The notes under the pieces were generated by a model, which ran no database searches, was not told the origin of the DNA, and worked only from the letters and a program-made list of their open reading frames with translations. The position numbers were made by a program, and so were the translations under genes. From Nitrosotalea sp. (GTDB taxonomy: Archaea > Thermoproteota > Nitrososphaeria > Nitrososphaerales > Nitrosopumilaceae), in the NCBI GenBank assembly GCA_023251295.1, contig JAHEYZ010000004.1, positions 1 to 49,223 of the forward strand: a DNA stretch of 49,223 bases, written 5' to 3'. This document shows positions 8,663-16,834 of the stretch, piece after piece (position 1 is the stretch's first letter; every line of letters starts with the position of its first letter).

Positions 8663-8670
8663 TTTTTATA
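8663..8670 (+). promoter_or_regulatory. TATA-like box for thiolase
   Basis: TTTTTATA is centred about 26 bases upstream of the ATG at 8693, the spacing expected for a leaderless archaeal transcript. This supports the internal ATG as the start rather than an in-frame upstream codon at 8645. Confidence 0.5.
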
Positions 8671-8692
8671 TGGAATATGGTCAGCGAGATTT

Positions 8693-9847
8693 ATGGAAAA
8701 AGTCTGTGTTATTGGCGCCGGAAGCACAAAATACGGAAAATTACAAGATAGCATTACAGATATTGCTGTTCAGGCATCTGTTGAAGCTATTGAGAACGCT
8801 GGCATTGAACCAAAAGAACTTCAAGCAGGATACATATCAAATGTCTTTGGTATCGCAGATAAACAGGTTCACTTGGGACCTGTTATTATGAGTAATCTTG
8901 GCATTGCAGAAGTACCATCATTGACAATTGAATCCGCATGTGGAAGTGGCTCTGTTTCATTTAGAGAAGCTTACGCTAATGTTGCTGCAGGATTTTATGA
9001 TGCAGTTTTGGCAACAGGTGTTGAAAAAGTAACTCAAACTGGAACGGAATGGACTACAACATATTTTTCTTATTGCTCTGATTTCTTTTATGAAGGTGGA
9101 GCTGGTGCATCATTTCCAGGATTATTTGCATCGATGGCTCGAGCTTACCTTGCAGAATTTAAAGCAACAGAAGAAGATCTTGCATTGGTTGCAGTAAAAA
9201 ATCACGACAATGGTTTCGCAAATCCAAAAGCACATTTAAGAAAAAAAATTACAGTTGATGATGTAATGAAATCTGCAGTCGTCGCCAGTCCTCTCAAGTT
9301 ATATGATTGTTGTCCATTTTCTGATGGTGCAAGTGCAGTGATCCTATGCAATGAAAAATTTGCAAAAGAGCATACAAAAAACTACATTCAAGTTATTGGA
9401 TCTGGGAGAGGCGGTTCACCAGCTGCTTTGCAAGGACGTGAACATATTACAACAATACCAAGTACAAAAATTGCAGCTCAAGCTGCATATAAAATGGCTG
9501 ATGTTACACCAAAAGATATTGATTTTGCAGAAGTACATGACTGTTTCACAATTGCAGAATTAGTTGATACTGAAGACTTGGGATTTTTTGAAAAAGGAAA
9601 AGCAGTTGAAGCAGTACGACAAGGAATGACAAAGCTAAACGGTACCATCTCTATCAATCCATCTGGGGGATTAAAATCAAAAGGCCATCCAATTGGTGCA
9701 ACTGGAATTGGTCAGGTAGTTGAAGTATATGATCAACTTACAGGAAAAGCTGGTGAAAGAACAGTAAAGGATGCAAAAATTGGTTTAACACATAACTTTG
9801 GCGCAACAGGTGCAAGTTGCGCTGTACATATATTCAAAAGTGTATAA
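8693..9847 (+). CDS. Thiolase-family acyl-CoA C-acetyltransferase
   Basis: From the ATG at 8693 the protein has 384 residues and opens M-E-K-V-C-V-I-G-A-G. The frame is open upstream to 8645, but the TATA spacing supports 8693. Cys83 in E-S-A-C-G-S-G-S is the nucleophile, H-D-C-F-T-I-A-E and G-H-P-I-G-A-T-G supply the other active-site elements. This is the SCP-x-like archaeal thiolase type. It is followed directly by a DUF35 protein, a pairing seen in archaeal thiolase/HMG-CoA synthase complexes. In thaumarchaea such an enzyme could make acetoacetyl-CoA for mevalonate, or cleave it at the end of the 3-hydroxypropionate/4-hydroxybutyrate cycle. Sequence alone does not decide between them. Confidence 0.88.
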   Translation: MEKVCVIGAGSTKYGKLQDSITDIAVQASVEAIENAGIEPKELQAGYISNVFGIADKQVHLGPVIMSNLGIAEVPSLTIESACGSGSVSFREAYANVAAGFYDAVLATGVEKVTQTGTEWTTTYFSYCSDFFYEGGAGASFPGLFASMARAYLAEFKATEEDLALVAVKNHDNGFANPKAHLRKKITVDDVMKSAVVASPLKLYDCCPFSDGASAVILCNEKFAKEHTKNYIQVIGSGRGGSPAALQGREHITTIPSTKIAAQAAYKMADVTPKDIDFAEVHDCFTIAELVDTEDLGFFEKGKAVEAVRQGMTKLNGTISINPSGGLKSKGHPIGATGIGQVVEVYDQLTGKAGERTVKDAKIGLTHNFGATGASCAVHIFKSV

Positions 9848-9848
9848 T

Positions 9849-10214
9849 TTGTCTGCAAAAGAAGAATTTGTTAATAATGCCAAATCAGGCAAGATTCTTG
9901 CCCGAAAATGCACAAAATGTGGTTATTTGCACCTTGCCACTACCTATTTCTGCCAAAATTGTGGAAATAAAGGATTTGAGAATGTCTCAATTGAAGGTAA
10001 AGGCACAGTTGTAACCTATACCATCATCACAGTTCCTCCAGCAGGATATGAAAAGTATACTCCATATGCTTGGGTTGTAATAAAACTGGATGGAGTGGAT
10101 CTTAAAATATCTGGTTTTATGCAAAATATTGCCTTACCTTCAGATCTACCACTTGGCGCAAAAACCAAAGTTGCTGGTTTTGATGAACGTGGTATATTGA
10201 TAGAAAAACTGTAA
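9849..10214 (+). CDS. DUF35 OB-fold/zinc-ribbon protein, thiolase partner
   Basis: The TTG at 9849 lies one base after the thiolase stop codon and gives a 121-residue protein; the frame is open further upstream inside the thiolase gene. An N-terminal rubredoxin-like zinc ribbon (C-T-K-C-G-Y ... C-Q-N-C-G) precedes an OB-fold with G-x-G-T-V-V-T-Y-T and Y-A-W-V-V-I. This is the DUF35 family, in which the OB-fold binds acyl-CoA and shuttles or channels it for a neighbouring thiolase. The tight spacing indicates one transcript and probably one complex. The start codon is less certain than the frame. Confidence 0.85.
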   Translation: MSAKEEFVNNAKSGKILARKCTKCGYLHLATTYFCQNCGNKGFENVSIEGKGTVVTYTIITVPPAGYEKYTPYAWVVIKLDGVDLKISGFMQNIALPSDLPLGAKTKVAGFDERGILIEKL

Positions 10215-10286
10215 ATCAAATTTATTAAACTGATTAAAAAAAACCCAAAACAGTTCTTTTATAACATTAACAAAGAACGATCACAA

Positions 10287-10448
10287 TTGTCAGTTGATGT
10301 TGTTTGTGGGAAATGTGGAACAAAAATAGCAAATATGCGAATGTTAAAATCTGTTAAAGAAGTTGTAAGACCATATAATAATAAATGTCCATCTTGTGGA
10401 CAAACTCTTTCCACATCTGAATTTTCTGTAGATGTACAAAAAAACTGA
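10287..10448 (+). CDS. Small zinc-ribbon protein
   Basis: A TTG-started frame encodes 53 residues with two CxxC pairs: V-V-C-G-K-C-G-T near the start and K-C-P-S-C-G-Q about 26 residues later. The pairs are spaced like a single zinc ribbon and the frame ends cleanly. No other domain is present. It follows the thiolase/DUF35 pair by 72 bases on the same strand. The paired cysteines and coding-like composition support a real gene; a nucleic-acid or protein binding role is a guess. Confidence 0.6.
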   Translation: MSVDVVCGKCGTKIANMRMLKSVKEVVRPYNNKCPSCGQTLSTSEFSVDVQKN

Positions 10449-10509
10449 TTAAAAATGTAACTATATGATCTATTTCGTCACAAATCTTATTTACTGATGC
10501 TATCTAGAC

Positions 10510-12609
10510 ATGCCTATGGAACTAAGCGAAGATTTTGAAGATCAAAAACGGGGAGGAATATTACAATCCGCATCAAAGCGTGTAAGAATGATCTTTTCTG
10601 TGATGGCAAGTCCAAACAGGATCGATATACTACGTATTTTAAACTCAAAGGGACCACTTACTTATTCCGAACTAAAATCGCTTGCTGGTTTTAAATCAAA
10701 AAAGGAAAGTGGGAAATTTGCATATCACCTTAGAAAACTATTAAGACAATCTCTCGTGGCTCTAAATAAATCTGAAAGACGATACACTATCACAAACCTA
10801 GGAAAACTTGTTCTAAGTCTTGCAAGACAGATCGAGGAACGCTCTATTATAGAGAGTGGGAAGATGTATGTACGAACATCGCACGAGGCAATAGAGGAAT
10901 TTAACTCTCATAAGATAATACAATCTCTTGTACGAGAGGGCAGCCTTCCTTTAGAATTAGCACAAAAGATAACTGAAGAAGTAGAAAATCGCATCTACAA
11001 ATTCCAAACTACTTACCTCACCTCCTCACTTATACGTGAAATGGTCAATGCTGTTCTTTTAGAGCACGGTCACGAGGAATATAGGCATAAGCTTGCTAGA
11101 TTAGGTCTTCCTGCGTATGATATTCATGAAATGATTACAAACGTAGATGGTATACATAATGGCGTAGAAGGGTTACTTTTTAAGACTGGTCAAACAGTCT
11201 TTGGGGAACATCTTGTCCTTAACACATTACCAAAGGATGTAGCAGATTCACATCTTTCCGGTGATATACACTTAACAAATACTGGAATCTGGTCACTCTT
11301 ACCAGATACAATATTTGTAAACATAAAAGAACTACTTGAAGACGGAATTGATCTCCGTGGCAAATTCCTTGGGGTGACAAGAATGCCACCAATTAAGACA
11401 CTTGATGACCTTATAACATCACTATCATTAGTTACATCCTTACTGCTTAAGGAGGTATCACAAGAGGTAATTATAGATGGTTTAGTAACCGTTTTGCAAA
11501 AATTTTCAAAAAATCTTTCAGAAGTTGAAGAAAAAATTGCAAATGCCTTTGCAATAACATCAACCGCACCAAAATATAACGAAAATTCAGCACTAGCATC
11601 ATTTAGGATCCCACTTGGTTCTGATTCCAAGATAATAGCTGCTATACTTGCTGGCTACAAGAAATACATCAAATCAACACCACTTCCACATATTGGATTG
11701 ATAATTGATTATGAAAAAGGCAAAATCATGGAGTTTTCTGATCTGCTTTCAGAGATTATAGTATTAGGAGGCCGAATAATCTTCTCCAAAAGTCATATAT
11801 CTAACCATGGAATATTACGTGGAGATACAAAAAATACAGGAACATCAATTAACTTACAAGCACTCTCAATAAACCTACCACGACTTGCATTTGAATCCAA
11901 TAAAGATGAAACCTACTTTAGGGCACGTCTTGCAATTTTGATGAAGCCTGCACTTGCAGCAATGTCGCTTAGAAAGAAAGACATCTCCGATCTTACTAGA
12001 AGAGGACTAAATCCGATTCTTGCAAGCAACACCCAATATATGCAAAAGGGATCAGTAACCCTTGTTGTTAATCTATTAGGCCTAAAGGAGGCCGTATTAG
12101 GCATACTTGGCTATGAAAACAACAAAGCAGGAAACGAAATCATGACTAAGGTGCTTGAAACAGCTATAGAGGTCGCAGCCAAGAAGGGAAAAGAAATGGG
12201 TGATAATGTTACCATATCAATGACTGAAAGTGATGCTGCTACAAGATTCTCTACACTAGATGGAGAAAAATACGGTAAGATGTCTATTCACCAATTCGTT
12301 GAAGGTGATGCATATAGTGCTGGGATGACGTTAAATGCCTCAGAAATAGAGGGAATGACTCTAAAGACTGACAAGATTGCAGAATGTAATCATATATCAA
12401 AGATGCTGAACGGTGGGTTATTGATCCAACTAAAAATATCTAATGAAATGGACACAGTAGGAATTAAAAAAGCAATAGAAAAAACAAGTGAACTTGTAGG
12501 ATCATTTAGGCCGATCAGAAAAGTGTCTATATGTGGTAACTGTGGCCTAAAAGACGAAAAGATCACAGACAAGTGTCCTACATGCAAATCTCCATACATA
12601 TTAGCATAA
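10510..12609 (+). CDS. HTH domain fused to class III (NrdD-like) ribonucleotide reductase-like domain, no glycyl radical site
   Basis: The protein has 699 residues. Residues about 25-110 form a winged helix of the ArsR type (M-A-S-P-N-R-I-D-I-L-R-I-L-N, then a recognition helix and a basic wing). The remaining 580 residues follow the order of anaerobic ribonucleotide reductase: H-L-S-G-D-I-H near 250, I-N-L-P-R-L-A-F-E near 455, G-L-K-E-A near 525, then E-S-D-A-A-T-R-F. A C-terminal zinc ribbon (C-G-N-C-G ... C-P-T-C) ends the chain. The glycyl radical segment that normally lies after this ribbon is absent, so it probably cannot act as a reductase. It is immediately upstream of the class II RNR gene, suggesting a nucleotide-sensing regulator. 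That role is inference; the domain order is what I see. Confidence 0.75.
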   Translation: MPMELSEDFEDQKRGGILQSASKRVRMIFSVMASPNRIDILRILNSKGPLTYSELKSLAGFKSKKESGKFAYHLRKLLRQSLVALNKSERRYTITNLGKLVLSLARQIEERSIIESGKMYVRTSHEAIEEFNSHKIIQSLVREGSLPLELAQKITEEVENRIYKFQTTYLTSSLIREMVNAVLLEHGHEEYRHKLARLGLPAYDIHEMITNVDGIHNGVEGLLFKTGQTVFGEHLVLNTLPKDVADSHLSGDIHLTNTGIWSLLPDTIFVNIKELLEDGIDLRGKFLGVTRMPPIKTLDDLITSLSLVTSLLLKEVSQEVIIDGLVTVLQKFSKNLSEVEEKIANAFAITSTAPKYNENSALASFRIPLGSDSKIIAAILAGYKKYIKSTPLPHIGLIIDYEKGKIMEFSDLLSEIIVLGGRIIFSKSHISNHGILRGDTKNTGTSINLQALSINLPRLAFESNKDETYFRARLAILMKPALAAMSLRKKDISDLTRRGLNPILASNTQYMQKGSVTLVVNLLGLKEAVLGILGYENNKAGNEIMTKVLETAIEVAAKKGKEMGDNVTISMTESDAATRFSTLDGEKYGKMSIHQFVEGDAYSAGMTLNASEIEGMTLKTDKIAECNHISKMLNGGLLIQLKISNEMDTVGIKKAIEKTSELVGSFRPIRKVSICGNCGLKDEKITDKCPTCKSPYILA

Positions 12610-12763
12610 ACATACTGAATAATCCTTGCTCGCTATAGTTAATACAGATCTTTTTTAAAAAAATTAAAAAATGGGATCATATTTTTCTGAAATTTATAAT
12701 AATATTTTTTTTGTTTTATTTAGAATCGATCAAATCCTCTGTGCAAATTGAAACGATGTCAAT

Positions 12764-12787
12764 AAAATTGACGCAAAAATCAATTTT
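12764..12787. promoter_or_regulatory. Perfect inverted repeat upstream of the RNR promoter
   Basis: AAAATTGA at 12764-12771 and TCAATTTT at 12780-12787 are exact inverted copies separated by 8 bases. They lie 26 bases upstream of the likely TATA box of the class II RNR gene. The layout fits an operator for a dimeric HTH protein, and the neighbouring gene encodes one. AT-rich background makes a chance palindrome possible. Confidence 0.4.
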
Positions 12788-12812
12788 AGAAAAATATTTT
12801 TTGCCTCAATCT

Positions 12813-12820
12813 TTATTATA
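12813..12820 (+). promoter_or_regulatory. TATA-like box for class II RNR
   Basis: TTATTATA lies about 34 bases before the TTG at 12851. Transcription would begin near 12842, leaving a leader of about 10 bases that contains GGGGAG, a Shine-Dalgarno-like sequence five bases ahead of the TTG. The 12610-12850 gap otherwise holds only AT-rich sequence and the inverted repeat. Confidence 0.4.
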
Positions 12821-12850
12821 CTCTATTTTCTTACTGTTGCGGGGAGACGT

Positions 12851-15508
12851 TTGACAGACTTTGCACAAATAGAAAACTCGATCATCGAAGTTAAAAAAAG
12901 AGATGGACGAGTATTAAATTTCCAGAAGGATAAAATCTCAAATGCAATATACAAAGCACTAGTTGCTTGTGGAAGACCAGATCATAGCCTAGCCGATAAA
13001 CTGGCTGAAGGAGTTATGATGCGACTTTTTAAACAAGGATTTTCAACGTCTTCTCCTCCAAGTGTAGAAGATGTTCAGGATATGGTTGAATCTATCCTAA
13101 TTGATGAAGGACTAGGTGAAATTGCCAAATCATACATACTTTACAGACACGAACGAAGAAAAATTCGGGAAGAAAAGATGAAGATTCTAAATGCAAAATT
13201 ACTTGATGATGTGTCAAAGAAATTTGACATTAATTGCCTAAGGGTCTTAGCATCTCGCTACCTATTTCGTAATAACAAAGGGGAAATAATCGAAAGCCCA
13301 GGGGAGATGTTTGAACGTGTGGCAGTCCTAGTTGGAATTGCAGATGTACTAAAAGATAATTCTGTTTTTGAAGTTAACGGTGGAAAAACCCAAAATTTAG
13401 AGGAGGCTAAAAAATATCTAGATAAACTTGACGATTTTAACTACAAATTCAAGATAGGCAAATACCACCTTAACAAGTGGCACTTTAGAGGATTAATCTC
13501 TCACTATATTGATCTTGCAAAGCGAGGTCAGATGAAAGTAAGTATAAAAGAATTTCTTACTATGCTTGCAGCAAAACAATTCGAACATTATGCAGAAAGA
13601 ATCTCAGAATATTATGAAATGATGGTATCTCAAGACTTTCTACCAAACTCTCCAACCATGATGAATGCTGGTGGGAGACTAGGACAGCTATCTGCATGCT
13701 TTGTACTTGCCATGCCTGATGATATGGAACAAATAATGAAATCATCTTCAGATGCTGCCTTAATCTTCAAATCAGGTGGAGGAGTTGGAATCAATTACTC
13801 TGATCTAAGAGAAGAAGGCGATATGGTTGCATCTACATCTGGTGTTGCTTCTGGACCGGTTTCTTTCATGAATATCATAAACACAGTAACAGAAGTTGTT
13901 AAGCAAGGAGGAAAACGCAGAGGTGCAAACATGGGAATAATTGAAGCATGGCATCCAGATATTGAAAAATTTATTACTGCAAAAACAAAACCGGGGGTTT
14001 TAGAAAACTTCAATGTGAGTGTTGGAGTGTGGGAAGACTTGTGGAGCTCACTTGTAAATTCTAATGATGGAAAATACATGCTTCGTAGTCCGCGTGACAA
14101 GAGTCCAGTACGTGAAGTAAACGCCAATCAACTCCTAGATCTAATAGCACTATCAGCTTGGAAGAGTGCCGAACCTGGATTAATCTTCTTTGATCAAATT
14201 AACAAATACAATGTATTTGCAAAAGCACGTGGTGGACCATTACGAGCAACTAACCCATGTGGAGAACAAAGTTTGTATCCTTATGAATCATGTAATCTTG
14301 GATCTATCAATCTTTCAAACTTTGTAAAAAGAAAAGCCGATGGACAGTACGAATTTGATTGGCAAAGATATGAAGAAGTAATAAGAAAGACTACAAGATT
14401 CCTTGATGATGTAATCGATGTAAATAATTATCCAATACCCGAGATCAATGAGGCCTCAAAAGATTCACGTAGAATTGGACTTGGTGTTATGGGTGTCGCC
14501 GATCTTCTATTCAAGCTGCGAATTCCATACAACTCACGAGAGGGTTATGAATTCCAAGAAAAACTAGCAGAGGCTCTGAGCTATTACTCGATGGAAGAAA
14601 GTGTAGCTCTGGCAAAGACACGAGGGGCATTTTCGCTTTGCGGAAAAACCGAGTATCCTGAAGGAAAAATTCCAATTGCAGGTTATTATGAAAAACCAAA
14701 GAGTACCCATTATTATGATTGGGATGCACTTGTTGAAAAAATCCAAAAACACGGAATAAGAAATGTGCTTACATCTACAGTAGCTCCTACAGGAACACTT
14801 TCTATGATAGCTGATTGTTCTAATGGAATGGAACCAATGTTCGCACTTGTATTTGAAAAGCGTGTCACCGTTGGTAGATTTTTCTATACTAACAAGATTT
14901 TTGAATCTGTTCTAAAAGAACATGGACTGTACAATGATCAAATCTTAGAAAAGATTGCAAACAATTATGGATCAGTAAAAGGAATTCCAGAAATTCCAGA
15001 ATGGATACAGAACATATTCGTGACTGCAATGGACATACACTGGACTGATCACTTGATGGCACAAGCTGTATGGCAAAGATGGATTGGAAATGCAATAGCT
15101 AAAACAATCAATATGCCAAATGATGTAACAGCGGATGATGTTAAAGCGTCATATTTGTTAGCCCATGAGCTTGGACTAAAAGGAATCACTGTATTTAGAG
15201 ATGGTTCACGACACGAACAAGTTCTTCACATGACTGGTGACAACGTACAAAAAACATTCCAAGTAGTACCAAGCACCTTCCTGACAGATTACATTGCAAA
15301 AGGTGTTACTAATCCGTATTTGAAAGCTCAGATTGAAAAAGCACTACAAATCAAGATTCCTGATAGTGAAGTAAAACTACAACAAAACCAACTTACACAA
15401 GAACAAATGGAAGAAAGATTGTGTCCTACATGCAAAAATAATCTAGTTTTTGCAGAAGGATGTAACATCTGTATAGAATGTGGATATAGCGGCTGTACCT
15501 CAGGATAG
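12851..15508 (+). CDS. nrdJ: Adenosylcobalamin-dependent (class II) ribonucleotide reductase
   Basis: This 885-residue enzyme reduces ribonucleotides to deoxyribonucleotides using AdoCbl as radical source. Residues about 12-100 are an ATP-cone that senses ATP/dATP for activity control. The catalytic barrel carries F-L-P-N-S-P-T-M-M-N-A-G (263-274), the redox Cys283, N-P-C-G-E-Q-S-L (about 468-475, the radical loop) and S-T-V-A-P-T-G-T-L-S (about 642). A C-terminal ribbon (C-P-T-C ... C-I-E-C-G) is probably zinc binding. The length is normal and there is no intein insertion. The TTG start is supported by GGGGAG just upstream. Its cofactor would come from the cobalamin operon at 36524-40744, and a possible regulator lies directly upstream. 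Confidence 0.95.
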   Translation: MTDFAQIENSIIEVKKRDGRVLNFQKDKISNAIYKALVACGRPDHSLADKLAEGVMMRLFKQGFSTSSPPSVEDVQDMVESILIDEGLGEIAKSYILYRHERRKIREEKMKILNAKLLDDVSKKFDINCLRVLASRYLFRNNKGEIIESPGEMFERVAVLVGIADVLKDNSVFEVNGGKTQNLEEAKKYLDKLDDFNYKFKIGKYHLNKWHFRGLISHYIDLAKRGQMKVSIKEFLTMLAAKQFEHYAERISEYYEMMVSQDFLPNSPTMMNAGGRLGQLSACFVLAMPDDMEQIMKSSSDAALIFKSGGGVGINYSDLREEGDMVASTSGVASGPVSFMNIINTVTEVVKQGGKRRGANMGIIEAWHPDIEKFITAKTKPGVLENFNVSVGVWEDLWSSLVNSNDGKYMLRSPRDKSPVREVNANQLLDLIALSAWKSAEPGLIFFDQINKYNVFAKARGGPLRATNPCGEQSLYPYESCNLGSINLSNFVKRKADGQYEFDWQRYEEVIRKTTRFLDDVIDVNNYPIPEINEASKDSRRIGLGVMGVADLLFKLRIPYNSREGYEFQEKLAEALSYYSMEESVALAKTRGAFSLCGKTEYPEGKIPIAGYYEKPKSTHYYDWDALVEKIQKHGIRNVLTSTVAPTGTLSMIADCSNGMEPMFALVFEKRVTVGRFFYTNKIFESVLKEHGLYNDQILEKIANNYGSVKGIPEIPEWIQNIFVTAMDIHWTDHLMAQAVWQRWIGNAIAKTINMPNDVTADDVKASYLLAHELGLKGITVFRDGSRHEQVLHMTGDNVQKTFQVVPSTFLTDYIAKGVTNPYLKAQIEKALQIKIPDSEVKLQQNQLTQEQMEERLCPTCKNNLVFAEGCNICIECGYSGCTSG

Positions 15509-15535
15509 AATTCTAGTTATCATTTTATATCGACT

Positions 15536-15613
15536 AAAAACGGGTATAAGAGAAAACGTGCGCGAGAAAACCTAGCGCACAAATCCTGGCCGGAAAACTC
15601 TTACACTGTTTTT
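15536..15613 (+). ncRNA. Possible structured RNA or terminator element after nrdJ
   Basis: Bases 15536-15552 pair with 15598-15613 to form a stem of about 15 base pairs with one bulge and one mismatch. Inside lie a GTGCGC/GCGCAC hairpin (15558-15580) and a small CC/GG hairpin (about 15585-15593), joined by AAAA-rich linkers, which gives a three-way junction. The 3' side ends in a T run (15609-15613), so it may act as the nrdJ terminator, or be part of a processed RNA. No known RNA family is recognised. It begins 28 bases after the nrdJ stop. Confidence 0.45.
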
Positions 15614-15715
15614 AATTAATAAGATAACAATTAACAACACAATAAATACTAAGTCGATTTTTCTTATTCATTTTGATCCAAAGTTTTTTACTATAGATCC
15701 ACGGAGAAAACTTTA

Positions 15716-16807
15716 TTGAATAAAAAAATTCTTAGTGGTGCAATAGCTGCAGGTGTGATGGTTATTGTAATTGCAATAGCGTTCTTACCAACACAAACTA
15801 CTGTAATACAAAAAAACGAAAAACTTGGTTTGTACATAATGACTCCATCAGCTACACCAACAATTTCAGAACTAAAAGATGCCTATGCGGATGCCTCATC
15901 TACAGGAATCGGTAGGAGTAATGTCTACATTTTCTGGTCTACGCTGGAACCACAACAAGGACAATATGATTGGAAAATTCCTGATACTCTAATGAGTCTC
16001 AACAAACAAAATGATCTTAAAGTAACTTTGTATTTTTCAATAATTAATAGTCGTGTTTTCGGTCCATTTCCAGCTTGGATGGGAACGCCGCAACTTGATG
16101 ATAATCTAAAGGAAAAAACTGTTAAAATTCTTGATGATATTTTATCAAGATATAATATCATTGATCACGTGATAATAGGTGGGGAAATAGACGCATATTT
16201 CCGTGAACATGAAAGTGAGATCACAAAATATGAGGAATTTTTTACAGGTGTATATAATGAACTTAAAGAGAAACACCAAAATGTAAAATTTGGAAACTCT
16301 TTTTCACTCCATGGTGTGTTAAATCATAAACAAGAAGACCTTGTTGGGAAATTAAATCAGGGAGATTTTATTGGTTTCACATATTTTCCCGTAAATGTAC
16401 TAAATGAAATAGACAAAACTCCAGAAGATGCAGGCAAAAATCTTGAAAGAATCTTAGATCTGGTAGATAACAAACAGATTGCTTTGATGGAAATAAGCTG
16501 GTCTACAGCAGAATCAATTGGCGGAAGCAAAGATGGCCAGATAAAATTCATGAAAATAGTGTATGATTTTTACCGAAAAAATGAACCGCGATTTGAATTT
16601 CTTTCTTGGTTTAGGCAATATGATAGACCAATAGATAGTTGTATGAAGAGTCTTAATCCAAGTTTTGATATCAGTTTTGGCAATGAGTTTGTAGTACAAC
16701 GCACTGCGGAATACATTTGTAGTGCTGGATTAATTGACATTGATAAAAATCCAAAGCCTGCATGGGATGAATTTAAAAAACAAGTACAAATCAATCCTAA
16801 CTCTTAA
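15716..16807 (+). CDS. Membrane-anchored TIM-barrel glycoside hydrolase-like protein
   Basis: This 363-residue protein (TTG start) has an N-terminal membrane helix (about 7-24) and an external domain. Y-I-F-W-S-T-L-E-P-Q-Q-G-Q-Y-D-W near 76-91 is the pattern seen on strand 2-3 of clan GH-A barrels. G-G-E-I-D-A (about 160) and L-M-E-I-S-W-S-T (about 255) place two Glu residues where acid/base and nucleophile usually sit. The family resembles GH10/GH53-like or uncharacterised barrels; I cannot assign a substrate. It precedes another secreted protein by a short gap and may share a transcript with it. In an autotroph this may act on its own surface glycans, which is a guess. Confidence 0.6.
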   Translation: MNKKILSGAIAAGVMVIVIAIAFLPTQTTVIQKNEKLGLYIMTPSATPTISELKDAYADASSTGIGRSNVYIFWSTLEPQQGQYDWKIPDTLMSLNKQNDLKVTLYFSIINSRVFGPFPAWMGTPQLDDNLKEKTVKILDDILSRYNIIDHVIIGGEIDAYFREHESEITKYEEFFTGVYNELKEKHQNVKFGNSFSLHGVLNHKQEDLVGKLNQGDFIGFTYFPVNVLNEIDKTPEDAGKNLERILDLVDNKQIALMEISWSTAESIGGSKDGQIKFMKIVYDFYRKNEPRFEFLSWFRQYDRPIDSCMKSLNPSFDISFGNEFVVQRTAEYICSAGLIDIDKNPKPAWDEFKKQVQINPNS

Positions 16808-16834
16808 TTATTGTATGAAGGAGATTCTGTATAC

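Noticed and set aside
12610-12850. Cobalamin riboswitch before nrdJ
   Set aside because: No B12-box-like sequence or suitable fold is seen; only AT-rich sequence, a short inverted repeat and a TATA-like box.
12851-15508. Possible intein in nrdJ
   Set aside because: The length is normal for an ATP-cone plus class II catalytic domain and motifs are contiguous.
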